A DNA stretch of 16,650 nt from Phoronis ovalis (Eukaryota; Phoronida; Phoronidae): NCBI GenBank assembly GCA_028565635.1, contig JAOXYB010087607.1:5837-22486 (forward strand). The letters run 5' to 3'. Each line of letters begins with the position of its first letter. Within the stretch, counting starts at the first letter, position 1. The position numbers and the translations under genes are program-made. The notes beneath the pieces are model-generated. The model saw nothing but the letters and a program-made list of their open reading frames with translations. It had not been told where the DNA came from and did not search any database. Positions 6,194 to 16,650 of the stretch are shown here, piece after piece.

Positions 6194-9100
6194 ATGGTAC
6201 CAGAAACCGAAGATGACATCGTGAGGGGAAAGACTCCTGCTGAAATGAAGTTACAAATTAAGGAAATTTTAGCTGGCAATTTTGATCCAAGGACTTTAGC
6301 AGATGTACCATCTAAAGTTATTCGGATGTTTGTGGCATGCACAGCAACAGGTATATATATATATAAATATTGTATATATGTAACCTGGGGGCATATATCA
6401 TTGATACATTAGTATCGCGCTATCAACTGTTTATATGGGCAAGGTAATAAGACTGTTTAAACATAATGCCTATAATTTATATTCATAATTGTGTGTGAAC
6501 AGTAACAAATAGACTAGACGGTCTCCTTATAACCACTTTTATCTTTTAACATGTTTGTTATCGCTAGGGGTAATATAGTTATAAAATATATCCATCGATA
6601 TTTATTCACGATTTATCCCTTCACCAAGACATCTGCTATCAACTTGGAGCCATTCTAGTTAAGTTCATTGAGAGTATATATCAAATATGAATACCGCGGC
6701 GTAATTACATAAAACGTATACGGTTATGGTATAACATGCGCTAAGGACATAATTAAATTCAGTCAGTGGGATTTATACTTTCTACTGTACTGATTCTTTT
6801 AACTCTCATATCTGATTGTATTCTGAAATAAATAATCAATACATGAACTAAAGATATCTCTAAAGAATAATACCAATTACCCGACCAATTAACTGGTTAA
6901 GTATCAAGCTTATTAATAATTTATTCAAAATAAATGTTTCGGTGTTACAATAGTTTCCCAAGCAAATCACCGAATGTGTTTTGTGGAGAGAGTATATTTA
7001 TCAGCATGCCTCAATTTCAAAATGTACTTAAATGCACTCAAAATCTTTTTATTTCATTCTGAGAGCACCGTCTAGCCGTAGCTAATTCAGTTTATTTCGT
7101 CACTACTCTAGGAAAAAAAATTATAATGTTTAAATACTTTAAAGCTTCATACATTGAATTGTTGATCAGTTAGATTATTATTATACAATATACAAGTAAT
7201 ATAATTACACACATTTGCTGCAGGTAAATTGCAAAAATGAGCAGGTAATGAGTGTGAATGCACTTTTGATACCTTTGTGCTGATTTGTATGTATTAAATG
7301 TATTATTTTATACAAAAGGTTTATGAATCTAGTTTTGCGCCTTATGTATATGCAAATTGTTCACATGCAGATTAAATCAAAGATTAAATATACACATCAT
7401 TGATCAGAGAATTAATTATAAAAAAGGATTACAGAGTTCGGGTCATGTGTACTTACTAATAAAATATTTTTTTAGAAAAGTAAATTTCCTAAGTGCATTT
7501 CGGATTATCTACCCGTCATTGTGACAGTTCCGTATAATTATATGCATATTTGATAAGCACATGATAAGTCATGCTGGAGTCATTGGTAACAGACAAGTCG
7601 TTCATACCCATTTAAGATACCCTTTTATAACCTTTCTGATAGATACAATATCGTACCTTTATAATCTAAAAAAACAAAATTAAATGAAAATATTTTTTAC
7701 AAATAATAACATTTTGGTAGTATAATGACAGCGAGGATACCAACTCTTATCAGCATCACGAGCGTCGCCTAGATTTGGCCCCGTGCGGGCTTGCTGCTAT
7801 AACGTGACAAAGCATTTTAATATTAATCTTCTAATTGTAAATGGAATAGAAAACTAAATGCAGTAGGTAGAGGAAAAAAAATAAAATTCCCTATTTAGCC
7901 AATCCAAACGGTATCAAGTAATGCAACGAAGAGGGGCTTTTTGGGAATCTTCTCTGCTAAGACCAAAAAAATAAACGCCTGCATTACAGACTTTTATGAA
8001 TTTCAACAATGCAGACGTCTATTTTTGAAACCGTAACGCGAATTACATTATAAGGATTTTGAATTTTTTGTTGAATTGTTTCATTAGTTATTTTCTCAGA
8101 ACATAAGTCTATGTCGTTTTTAGATATGATTCAAGAAAGGAATATTTTGGTAGAGAAGGTGTATCCAAGGTTAAGAGAGTACACAAGAGAAAAACATGGA
8201 TTGGAGTTCCAGGTAAGAATAGCCCAAAAATCGCTACACTGTTCAGTAGCACGTAATATCTAATACAAAAAAGAATGTGGTGCAAGCATTGACCAGTGGT
8301 TATAGATGCATTGGTAGAAACTTAGGATTATACTAGTCAGGAAAACATTATTTTCATATACGTGTACAAAATTGTACAACTCCCGGTATAACGTTTAGTG
8401 GAATTCTATTCCTTGCAAAGAATTGATTTTCCATAATTTCCATAATAAGGTGCTCATCAGTTTTCAAGAGCTTTTCTATTTATTAATGATAATTTTGTGT
8501 AAATGAAAATGCTGCTATAGAATATTACTTATATGCTAATTTGCAATATTGACAGTTTGAAAGCACCGATATGCACTATAAGTAATTTGTCAATAGAAAC
8601 ATAAAGTAGGGTACTTAACTAGTAATGCGAAATAGCATGTTTAATCGCACGATCTTTTACTAACTGAAATTTGATGGAAGCAGCTTTGATTCTCAGCAGT
8701 TTGTAAATTGTCCCTCAAAGTACAACAGCGAGCTGGATCAGTACCCTTGTATAAACAGTCAAGAGCGTAACTATAGTCAAAACAGCAAGCATTTAAATTA
8801 TAAAGTAGTTTATAAAACACTTTATTCGCTTTCATATTTTTTATATCTCTGTTGCACAATAGTTTCAATGTTTCATAACCAATAGCATTTAATTGCAAGT
8901 TTACATTTGCAATATAAAATGTCTCGGTAGTGGCAAAGCTTCAGTACCATTTAGCATTGGAAGAACTGTAGCATATTTTATATAGCTTCTTGACAGAATT
9001 TATTCCGGCAATACACGCTGTTTTTTCTGTTGATACTTATTTATGATAAAAATATACATATAGATTGATAATAAATGTATTTATCCCAATTTTTGTCCCT

Positions 9101-12100
9101 GATTATAAATTAACCTATTTAATAAGTCAATAAAATCATTATATTTCATGTACCCCTTGGCATCGGTATGTTATTTTGTACTATGACTGCTACAAGTTAT
9201 TAGTATTTTTAATTCAATTAATTGTGTATGTGGACCTCATTTCTAATACATTAATATTTTGATAAAAGTAATCGTATTTATGTAAACAATAAAAGCAAAA
9301 TACTACATAGGCCTTTTCTATTTTAAATTGTGACATTTTGTTATTTTAACATTAAGGAACAATAAAATTTGATCGACAGGTCTATTTTCATTTATTAGTG
9401 TCTATCATAGTGATCAGAACCGCGTCGTTAACATCTAATCCAGTAAATCATGAAAAGAAATATGTATAACTAAACTTATTATAAAAGGCATGTATATTAA
9501 TAAACCATATACAAATAGGATTTTGATACCATCGTTAGTGGTAAGTGGAGTTGTTCAAGTTGTTAACTGCTTGAAATAATTATTTACAAAAACTGAAAAA
9601 TATATTCTGATAGCAAAGCATTTAAAGTATATAATTCATGGGTGCTTAGTTACCACATGACAGTTTGCTAAAGCGAACTCTGGTGGTGATAATATACATA
9701 CACTTGTACGTATGGGTGAGGTGGATTCTGTGGCCTCTTACATCTTTCTCTCAACTTCCCTTTCATATCTTTTCATGTTACTTATTGTGTACTTGTTTTT
9801 ATTCATGCATGTATTTAAGGTTGTTGACATCAGATGGGGTATAGAAGACACCAGCTGGGACGATCATTCAGAGGTTGAACTTTTATTGAAACAGTTACGT
9901 CAATGTCAAAATATGTCTGCAGGACCGAATTTCTTGGTGAGCATTCGTTCATAGATGTGCATTTTTGTGCAAAACGGAAAAAAATTGAAATAATTCTTTT
10001 ATTTAGTGCACTAAACATTGTCGTTTGATTTCTGACAACATATTCGAATTTTTAATGGTAAGTATTGTACTTCCAGGCACTTATAGGACAACGTTACGGT
10101 AAGCGGCATCTGCCGGCCGAAATTCCAGCGCATGAATATGAATTAATCAGAATGACTCTTAAAATGCATAGAAACAGAGAGACCAGGGAAGCACCAATAC
10201 TGGATAAATGGTACAATAAAGACACAAATGCTGTGCCACCTGTGTACGTTCTGCAGCCAATCAGTGTAAGGATACCAAATTATTACGCGGAGGTGAGAGA
10301 AAAATTAAAAATATAACACCTCGGTGTAATGATATATAATTTCTTGCGCACATAAAGCAGGGGGATTTTGAGAAAACTAAAAAAGTCTAAAGTATTATAC
10401 CGATTTTTATGTATTGTATGTCTAGTTTTTAGTTCTTTTATGAAATGCCTGTTTACTGATTACATAATTAAGTTCTACTGGCCAGGGACAAAATTACAAT
10501 TTTTTGTTATTACGTTGTAACATGGAAAATTAGCATATGTTTAGAGTTTCTTCTACATAATTAATATAAGTATGGGGGTAATCTTCGAAACGGATAATTT
10601 TGGTTTTCTATGGGCTACCTGTTTTACTAGGATGATAACCTCCGGCAGCAAGCTCAAGAAGAATGGGAAGAAGCTCGGACATCGATGAGAACTTTACTGC
10701 AAAAAGGTGCTGAATTCTGTCTCATGGAAAGAACCATTGACGCGGAGACAAAACATAAATATGTCATGTCAGGTATGCATTTATTTGGCTGTTGAAGTTT
10801 TTATCGTAAATTAACTGCTTAAAATTTCTTCCCGCATAATTAGCAAAATAGATGGCTATTTTTTAAAACACATACTCTATTTTCATTTATAAGAAGTAAT
10901 TGCTAACTTTATATACATGTAAAAATTGAACTCTCTCGCAATATGTTTGTAGGAGTCTACGGATAAAAACGTGCAGTGAAAAACAAAATTGCAGGAAATG
11001 TTGTTACCGGGTCAAAATGTTTACCTTGTTTACTATTACGGTCCATATATTTAAAATTAGAAGAATAATCATGACAAACATGTTTCCCTTTTTCAGAACT
11101 CGAATGTTTAGTACAAGAAGGTATCCAGTTTGCCGAGAATCCCGTACGAAACAGTTTAGTCTTCTTGCGAACAATTGCTGACTTGAAAAATTATGTTGAC
11201 CATCCGAAAACTCCAACATTCATGGAAGTCATGTACAATGACAAAATTGATAAAATAGAAATTGAACCAGAATCAAAACGACTTTTAGAACATTTGACCA
11301 AAGATATAATACCTCATTATGTGCCAAAGGATCAAATCTTAGAATCATCTATTTTATGGCGATTTGACAATGGTATTCATCCAGTATTACACAAGCCTTA
11401 CTTAAATGAGTTTGCTGAAAGAATGTATGGTGCTTTAGTCGAAATCATTGACAGATCCATATCACCTGACTTAGAATGGCACTTTCCGCCAATATATGAC
11501 GAAGTTTTGAGGCACTGGCTGCTAACAAAACAACGCTGCGAACATTTTCATGGTCGAGAGGACGTTCTGCAAAGAATAAAAGGTTATATGCTGAGTTCTT
11601 CAAGTCAACCATTAGTGATCTCGGGCGTGTCAGGATCAGGAAAAACCAGTGTCATGGCGTATGTTCAGAGTCAGGTATGTGACATGTTTGCAACTTATTT
11701 TATAGTAATAACCAAAAATTAGGTAAATAAAAAAGTCTGCAGCAGATATTTTAAATTATCCATAAGAATCCATTGGTAGCACTTGATTGAATGTTTGCCA
11801 TCGTGGATGCTTGAATGTTTGCCACAATATTTTGTTAATTGTTGGTTTGACATTTCCTGTTTCTTTTTCTGCAGCTGCCAGGTTGGTTGATGGATGAAGT
11901 TATAGTCATTGTACGATACCTCGGATTGACAACAGATAGCGCTGATATTCGACAGGTTATCAACAGCATTTGTCATCAGATGGCGATAGTGTGTGACGAT
12001 GATCTTACTAAAATTCCGACAGATTATAAAGGACTTTTAAATTATTTTTACGAGAAGTTAAACTCAGTTCCAGAAGATAAACATGTTGTCATATTTCTCG

Positions 12101-15100
12101 ACTCCCTAGATCAACTTCAAGCAGAGTACAACGCTCATTACATGCAGTGGTTGCCACCGAAATTGAAACCTAATGTCAAAATGGTTCTTTCTACTTTACC
12201 GGAAAAGCACAACATTCTAACGCGTTTAAAAACGGAGATAATTCACAACTCAGCGAACTTTATTGACGTTGGTCCGTTAGGCCCCGAAAAATGCTTTGAA
12301 CTGTTGAATTCATGGTTGGAAGAAAGTAGTCGAACATTGACTTCACAACAACAAAGTATTTTAGATGGTGCCTTTCAGAAGTGCTCCTTACCGCTTTATG
12401 CTCGTTTACTTTTTGACGAGGTGTTATCATGGCGGTCGTATTCCGTAGTAGACGGTTCAAAATTGGGAGCAGATTGTCCTAGTTACATAAACAATCTTTT
12501 TGACCATTTGGAAATGAAATATGGTAAAATGTTAGTATCTAGGGCATTAGCCTATGTCACTGCCTCTCACACTGGCCTCAGTGATTGTGAAATTGAAGAT
12601 CTCCTTTCATTGGATGATACGGTACTCGACGAAGTTTACAGCACGTGGCACCCACCTGTTAGAAGAATTCCGCCATTGCTGTGGCTGCGCATCAGGAAAG
12701 ATCTCGGAGCATTTTTGAAAACAACAGAAGCTGACGGCTATACTGTATACTTCTGGTATCACCGCCAGTTTATAGACATTGCTAGGCACCGATACCTAAG
12801 TAATGAAGATTTGATTAAAGAAGTTCACAAACACATCGCAGATTACTATCTTGGTACGTGGCATGGAAAACAAATACCGTTCACATATACGAAAAATGTT
12901 ACCAGTTTATTAAAGTTAAAGTCATCATACAACAAAGCTGACAGACTTGTCCCTTCACAACCGTTAACATTTCAACCAGACGATAACACAACACGATACA
13001 ACAGAAGAAAGTACGATCAAGTACCACGTCACCTTTTTCTTTCAGGCCGTTTAGAGGAACTTAACAAACTTGTTCTGTTTAGTTACGAATGGCTCTACAA
13101 CAAAATCAAAGTTTTATCTTTGCAACATATCATAGCTGACTTTAGTTTAAACCCTGGCGTTGAAGCAACTCTTGTAGAAGATGCTTTAAGAGGAGCGCAG
13201 TCCATTATTGCTACTAACGTGAATAATATGGCTGCTGAGTTGACTGGCCGTCTATTAATGTATTACCCTACGCATCCTAATATTCAGCAGTTGATCGACC
13301 AGTGTGATACAATTGGACTACAACATTGTGCACTAATTCCAACGTACCCATACCATGCTGTTCCCGGAAGTCCATTACAACATAAATTAGAATGCCAAGA
13401 ACCAGTACAGTTCCTCCATATGATTGAAGACTCAAGATACATATTTACAAAGCGCCAGTCAAGTCCATACGTCAAACAGTTTGACCTAGCTACTGGTGAA
13501 TTTCAGCGTGAAACTCATATCACAACGGGAGACATGTACGTCACCCCTGATGGCCGCCATTTTCTAATCGTAGACGACACTGCAGAAAAATCGATGAAAA
13601 TACACGACAGTAGCTCTGGTAAATTCTTGGGACAACTAATCCCTATGAATCATATTCAACTGCTACCTAAAGAAAAGTACCGTCTGGGTCCAATAGGTGT
13701 CTCTGACGACCACGTGTGCATGATTGTGACCACAGAGAGCAGCTATCTTTGCATAGCAAGCGTGTTGCAACGAAGATTTCTGGAAATAGTCGGGTTAGAT
13801 GGCAAATGTAATATGTGCCAAATGTCACCAGACGCCAAGTACATTTTCTGTAATTCAAATAAGAACTTGTTATCGTACGATTTAGATACACTTCAGCATA
13901 TTTCTAATGTTCCACTTGATTTCACACCATCGCAGATGATTTTTGTCAACAATGGCAGTCGAGCATTTGTACTTAGCAAGAATGAAAACAAAATTCTAGT
14001 AATTCACCTTAGAGACGGATTTGCTGATCTTTCGTATAAAATAAATCTTGAGGAGCTAATGCCACATGATAGAATACAAGACATCAGTTTGTCCTATTCG
14101 CAAGATATCCTCCTCATTAGAGGCATGAATAATATTCTTCTTTATGACGTTTTAAAAGAAGGAATTGTACAAAGATTCGCCCGTCCGAATGACATTCCAA
14201 AAGAATTCAAACTACCACGCAAGCAGATACGAGACATAATTTTCACGCAAGCCAAGTTTTCTAATGATGACGAATATCTTATTTGTACAATATTTCGTAA
14301 CATTTACATATGGCGAGTGTCAGATGGGACAGAAGTGAAGTCACTAACAGCGCCAGTGGGTATTATAACTGATCTTCTCATTTCAACATCACGCAGTCAA
14401 ATTATTTCACATCTCGAAGACTCTGACGTCATACAAGTATGGAATCTAGCTGATGCACTTAGTGATGTCGGTACTCTCGATCGGCTGACATCCCGTATCT
14501 TAGAAATGACACCCACTGCGGATAATTCAATAGCGTATATACGATGTCAAAAAAGTGATGAAATTGGAGTAATCGATATGTCGTCAGGTCAGTTACTTGA
14601 TTTATTAACTCATGAGACGGAAGTTACAGATTTAACGGTAACATATGATGGTAGTCATGCTTTTGTATCCGTAAAGCGGGAAAAGTACGTACAAAATTTG
14701 AATAAAATTTGGAATATGGAAGAAAGGAAAATGGTTCACGAGTTTGGAGAAGTAACTGGTCACAGCGTTGCTATGAATACAAGTAAAGCCATCATACACG
14801 TTTGCCAACAAGAAAACTACTTCAACGCTCCGTATCATATTAGTCAGTTCAAGTTTGAAGATGATCGTGTTGATGAAGTAGCATGTGATTTCGTGTTGAA
14901 CCATGTACTAGCTAAGCCGTTCATCACAAAGGATGATAAATATCTTATTGTCCTGACCGCGGAAGAGTATCACAAATCTAATGCACACTACTTTAATCCC
15001 ACAATGTGTTCCTTTTCATTGGACTCAAATTTCTCCTTTGCATCATTTGGTCCTAGTGAATTTCAAGATTTCTTTAACAACCGTGAAATGGTTGATGTGC

Positions 15101-15927
15101 GACCATTTGAGAATAACCCTTACGCTGTTATCGCATTATTTGTGTCGGAAGATAATCACAACTTTGTTAACGGAATCTGTAATGGTGACACTAGTTTAAA
15201 ACATATAGGAAATGGATTCACCGAATCATCGGATAAACGAGTGTCTCCATCTTCTTATGGGTTTTTCATTCTTGATGTTTGCAGTGGTGCCGTCACACAC
15301 GTTTGCGATAAATTCATGTCCAACACTGTTCCGTTACGTGACCTAATGTTTAGTAAAGATGCTACTATTTGTTTAGATAGTCATTCGAACGTTTATGATT
15401 TACAAACAGGTGAATTCGTCAAGCAAGCTCTTCCAAATGGCATCCGGCCACAGAAATTAATCAATGCAGGCAAGGCGTTAGTGTACTTTGACGGAAGCGA
15501 AGTATTCGTACAACGATACGTCGATGGTAAAGTAGTAGCTCGTTGTGACGTTCATACGGATATTGCATGTATCGACGTATGCAAAGATGACCGTACCCTT
15601 CTCATTGGTTGTGTCGATGGAACAGTTGCATCATATGTTTTTATTGACGAGAAATACGACAGTACGTCTACGATTCTGAGCACCGTATTAAGTCGAGCAC
15701 GTGTTAAAACACTTGCTGATGTCAATGATGGAAGATTATCGCGTTCTTGGGATCGAGTAGAATTAGGAAGTTTACCACCGCCCACAAGACCTACGTCCGC
15801 TGCTTTAAGTTTAGGTCCCACTGATAAGGATAAGTTGAAACAGATTCGCCATGTTGCTAAATTTCGCCCTAAATCTGACACTGTGTTATATCTAAATGCT
15901 CGTTCAAAATCATGCGCGATCATGTAA
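6194..15927 (+). CDS. NWD2-like: NACHT and WD repeat protein, NWD2-like (7 exons)
   Basis: By my splicing the coding exons are 6194-6350, 8124-8212, 9820-9936, 10077-10292, 10631-10772, 11097-11674 and 11875-15927. All introns are GT-AG, phases agree, and the frame stays open for 1783 residues, close to vertebrate NWD2 (about 1740) and longer than NWD1. The start is the only in-frame ATG after a TGA at 6149 and has A at -3 and G at +4. Domains in order: DUF4062/TIR-like module (about 42-190), linker (190-390), NACHT NTPase (about 393-640) with Walker A GVSGSGKTS at 417-425 and Walker B VVIFLDSLDQL at 504-514, winged-helix/arm region with WHPP (about 692) and WYHRQF (about 727), WD40 propellers (about 935-1700), and a basic tail ending CAIM. 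Family knowledge: a STAND-class ATPase, presumed to oligomerise when ligands engage the WD40 sensor. NWD proteins are studied mainly in neurons. Its role in this animal is unknown. No truncation or frameshift is seen. Confidence 0.92.
6351..6365 (+). repeat. (TA)n microsatellite at the splice donor
   Basis: GTATATATATATATA begins exactly at the first intron base, so the donor consensus positions +2 onward are part of the repeat. A second short TA run lies at 6371-6379. Changes in repeat number would keep GTATAT intact, but could shift donor use. Confidence 0.8.
7963..8027 (+). repeat. Imperfect inverted repeat in intron 1
   Basis: AATAAACGCCTGCATT at 7970-7985 pairs with AATGCAGACGTCTATT at 8008-8023, with two mismatches and a 22-base loop. 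A-rich and T-rich extensions lengthen the stem on both sides. It may be a remnant of a small transposon or an intronic RNA hairpin. It lies about 100 bases before the exon 2 acceptor. Confidence 0.55.
8213..9819 (+). other. Intron 2 of the NWD2-like gene
   Basis: The 1,607-nt intron has donor CAG|GTAAGA and acceptor ATTTAAG|GT, phase 0. It is AT-rich. An antisense open frame with eight cysteines lies at 8641-8907 and is listed separately. The pyrimidine-rich 3' end at 9740-9800 is also open in the exon 3 frame, and translates to a run of F, L, Y and I. I treat that as splice-tract sequence. Confidence 0.85.
8641..8907 (-). CDS. Possible antisense Cys-rich terminal exon (uncertain)
   Basis: A minus-strand frame inside intron 2 stays open for about 95 codons and ends at TAA (8641-8643). 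It has no ATG near its 5' end, so if real it would be a last exon. The translation looks more protein-like than most AT-rich noise. It contains LLCNRD, NACCFDYSYALDC and DPARCCTLRDNL, then one Cys in NQSCF and one close to the end, giving eight cysteines including two CC pairs. This suggests a secreted disulfide-rich domain. I do not recognise the family, and no matching upstream exon or signal peptide was found. In DNA of this composition a frame of this length can occur by chance. Confidence 0.2.
   Translation of the reverse strand, partial: NVNLQLNAIGYETLKLLCNRDIKNMKANKVFYKLLYNLNACCFDYSYALDCLYKGTDPARCCTLRDNLQTAENQSCFHQISVSKRSCD
9937..11096 (+). other. Introns 3-5 and exons 4-5 of the NWD2-like gene
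   Basis: Intron 3 is 9937-10076 (140 nt, phase 0), intron 4 is 10293-10630 (338 nt, phase 0) and intron 5 is 10773-11096 (324 nt, phase 1). Exon 5 (10631-10772) encodes DDNLRQQAQEEWEEARTSMR and following residues, a helical linker between the DUF4062-like module and the pre-NACHT region. Donors are GTGAGC, GTGAGA and GTATGC. Acceptors are TTCCAG, TACTAG and TTTCAG. No extra features are seen in these introns. Confidence 0.88.
11097..12800 (+). other. NACHT NTPase core of the NWD2-like protein
   Basis: Exon 6 (11097-11674) ends just after Walker A. GVSGSGKTS at 11624-11650 would bind the phosphates and Mg2+ of ATP. Intron 6 (11675-11874, 200 nt, phase 0) separates it from LPGWL at the start of exon 7, a typical NWD/TEP1-like junction. 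Walker B, VVIFLDSLDQL, lies near 12085-12117, with D509 and D512 available for metal binding and hydrolysis. LSTLPE at about residues 538-543 sits where a sensor strand is expected. YGKMLVSRALAYVTAS, RIPPLLWLRIRKDL and WYHRQF mark the winged-helix and helical region after the core. All key residues are present, so an active ATPase is plausible. Confidence 0.88.
13380..15700 (+). other. WD40 beta-propeller region of the NWD2-like protein
   Basis: About 760 residues (about 935-1700) consist of repeated short strands with turns such as DLATGEF, VTPDGRHFLIV, MSPDAKYIFC, IYIWRVSDGTEV, VIQVWNLADAL and LDVCSGAVTHV. Blade ends reading xxWN/xxWR or D-x-x-x-G are typical of WD40 and quinoprotein-like propellers. 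The length suits about two seven-bladed propellers, but the repeats are too diverged to number exactly by eye. In STAND proteins such C-terminal propellers act as sensor and autoinhibitory domains. Here the ligand is unknown. Confidence 0.8.
15913..15927 (+). other. C-terminal CaaX box (CAIM)
   Basis: The last four residues before TAA (15925-15927) are Cys-Ala-Ile-Met, preceded by ARSKS and a broader basic stretch (KDKLKQIRHVAKFRPK). This fits the CaaX consensus with Met in the last position, which favours farnesyltransferase. Prenylation with nearby basic residues would direct a soluble protein to membranes. Whether the site is used is inferred. Confidence 0.6.
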
Positions 15928-16350
15928 AAATGAAACAATAGAGAATTAAAAGTCTGTTCATATGAATTTTAAAAAATATCTAGTATGTAGATGTGATTTC
16001 TAAATTGCAATGTTTTTAAAGTTGTTAATATAATATGTCACGTCGACTTTTGACTGCTTTGTGTCATCGAATTGTAATTCTCACTTCACGAGATCAAGTT
16101 GTCGATCAAACCTACTTGGACAAGTAATGCTGAAGCTTTAAAAAACACAATTTAGATAACTTCCTTTTACTCAAATCTACATTTTAAGAAAATAATTGTA
16201 AAAATTAGTTCATGCAACCTTCTGTACGTAAGTTTTCTGAATGAATTAACATTTGTAGTAAATATTGCACCGTTTGTATTTGAAATGTCATATGCTATGC
16301 TCAATGCACACGAGATCTAGAAAACAAATAAATAAAATGTGCCATACTTT
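15928..16350 (+). other. 3' UTR of the NWD2-like gene
   Basis: The UTR is about 420 nt long and AT-rich. It ends near overlapping AATAAA signals at 16327-16332 and 16331-16336, followed by a T/G-rich stretch (CTTGTTGGTTATTTGTATG, 16363-16381) as expected for a downstream element. Cleavage is expected near 16345-16360. Confidence 0.65.
16327..16336 (+). terminator. Overlapping poly(A) signals
   Basis: AATAAATAAA contains two overlapping AATAAA hexamers. It is the best signal downstream of the NWD2-like stop and has a T/G-rich downstream element about 30 bases further on. Confidence 0.65.
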
Positions 16351-16650
16351 TACATAAATCAAACTTGTTGGTTATTTGTATGCATTTGAATATCAACTTC
16401 GGAGCTTACATTAATTCAGAGTTCATCAGTACCGAAGCGTCGAAAGCTCTTGTACTCATCTAACATTTTGTTTCGTAGTTTACTAAATTCAACAGTATTT
16501 CAGCGTACATTTCCGTTATGAGGATGTGACTGAAACTGCAGTCTGCTTAGCTTGTAAGCGCCATTTTGGCAACCAAATAACTATTTGTTCCTCAGGGAGT
16601 TGAATAAGATGATTATAGAGTAAACAATCCCGAAAACAGGAGGTAATCGT
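16351..16650. other. Downstream intergenic DNA
   Basis: I see no open frame, repeat or RNA gene in this stretch on either strand. Confidence 0.6.

Larger units (their letters stand above)
6351..8123 (+). other. Intron 1 of the NWD2-like gene
   Basis: The 1,773-nt intron has donor CAG|GTATAT and acceptor GTTTTTAG|AT, phase 1. A TA microsatellite begins directly at the donor (6351-6365), followed by further TA-rich DNA. A GC-richer patch lies at about 7750-7805. An imperfect hairpin lies at about 7963-8027 near the 3' end. Otherwise the intron is AT-rich without coding potential. Confidence 0.85.
6194..10292 (+). other. Exons 1-4: DUF4062-like N-terminal module
   Basis: Exons 1-4 encode residues 1-193. 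Residues about 42-58 read VIRMFVACTATDMIQER, followed by VYPRLREYTREKHGLEFQ and VVDIRWGIED, then GPNFLALIGQRYGKRHLP. This pattern of a strand, an FxSxTxTD-like loop, a GLEFQVVD strand and a second GxRYG strand is typical of the DUF4062 domain that precedes NACHT in NWD1/NWD2-like proteins. The usual FVSSTFTD loop is altered to FVACTATD. The D of that loop is split across intron 1 (phase 1). Introns 2 and 3 are phase 0. The module is thought to be a TIR-like fold, but no NADase glutamate can be assigned from sequence alone. Confidence 0.8.

Noticed and set aside
6046-6342. 98-codon minus-strand frame across the first coding exon
   Set aside because: It overlaps exon 1 of the NWD2-like gene on the opposite strand and has no independent support.
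9712-9819. Alternative first exon giving a membrane segment before exon 3
   Set aside because: The frame is open and starts with ATG, and it encodes a hydrophobic run. It coincides with the pyrimidine-rich 3' end of intron 2, which naturally reads as F, L, Y and I. The exon 2 to exon 3 junction gives the expected GLEFQ-VVDIRWG family sequence.
15552-15938. 128-codon minus-strand frame under the 3' end of the NWD2-like gene
   Set aside because: It is antisense to a well-supported coding exon, and its translation has no recognisable features.
1-16650. CRISPR array, tRNA, rRNA, bacterial operon or viral genes
   Set aside because: No regularly spaced direct repeats, cloverleaf sequences or rRNA-like stretches were seen. 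GT-AG introns and a metazoan gene family show this is eukaryotic nuclear DNA.

Overview
The window is nuclear DNA of an animal, most likely a lophotrochozoan and probably a mollusc such as a bivalve. It is AT-rich, has spliced genes with GT-AG introns, and carries invertebrate-type start contexts (AAACATG), AATAAA signals, microsatellites and small non-autonomous transposons. The main gene is a DUF4062-like/NACHT/WD40 protein of the NWD type. The clade is inferred from gene family and repeat style, not from a marker gene.

Layout. (1) 1-1505 is AT-rich DNA without a convincing coding exon; a TATA-box cluster near 631-661 may belong to gene 1. (2) 1506-2028 is a terminal or single coding exon for a 166-residue Ser/Thr-rich basic protein with two C-terminal PxDL(S/R) motifs of the kind bound by the CtBP corepressor. 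I do not recognise the family. (3) 2050-2181 may be a decayed fragment of a C1q domain. (4) 2182-6193 is non-coding and rich in repeats: a pair of ~40-bp direct repeats, a TAA microsatellite, and a ~1.1-kb imperfect inverted repeat (4049-5145). That structure contains a hAT-like MITE with an 8-bp target duplication (4297-4543) and an exact 69-bp tandem duplication (4756-4893). A near-contiguous 43-bp perfect palindrome follows at 5590-5632. (5) 6194-15927 is a seven-exon NWD2-like gene on the + strand, encoding 1783 residues by my splicing, with a 4,053-nt last exon and a 3' UTR ending near overlapping AATAAA signals at 16327-16336. (6) The rest is intergenic.

The NWD2-like reading frame stays open across all six introns with matching phases, so the gene looks intact. 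It encodes an N-terminal DUF4062/TIR-like module, a NACHT-type STAND NTPase with clear Walker A and B motifs, a winged-helix linker and about two WD40 propellers. The protein ends in Cys-Ala-Ile-Met, a match to the CaaX prenylation signal, which would predict membrane attachment. I see no functional link between this gene and the small upstream gene. They share a strand and are about 4.2 kb apart.
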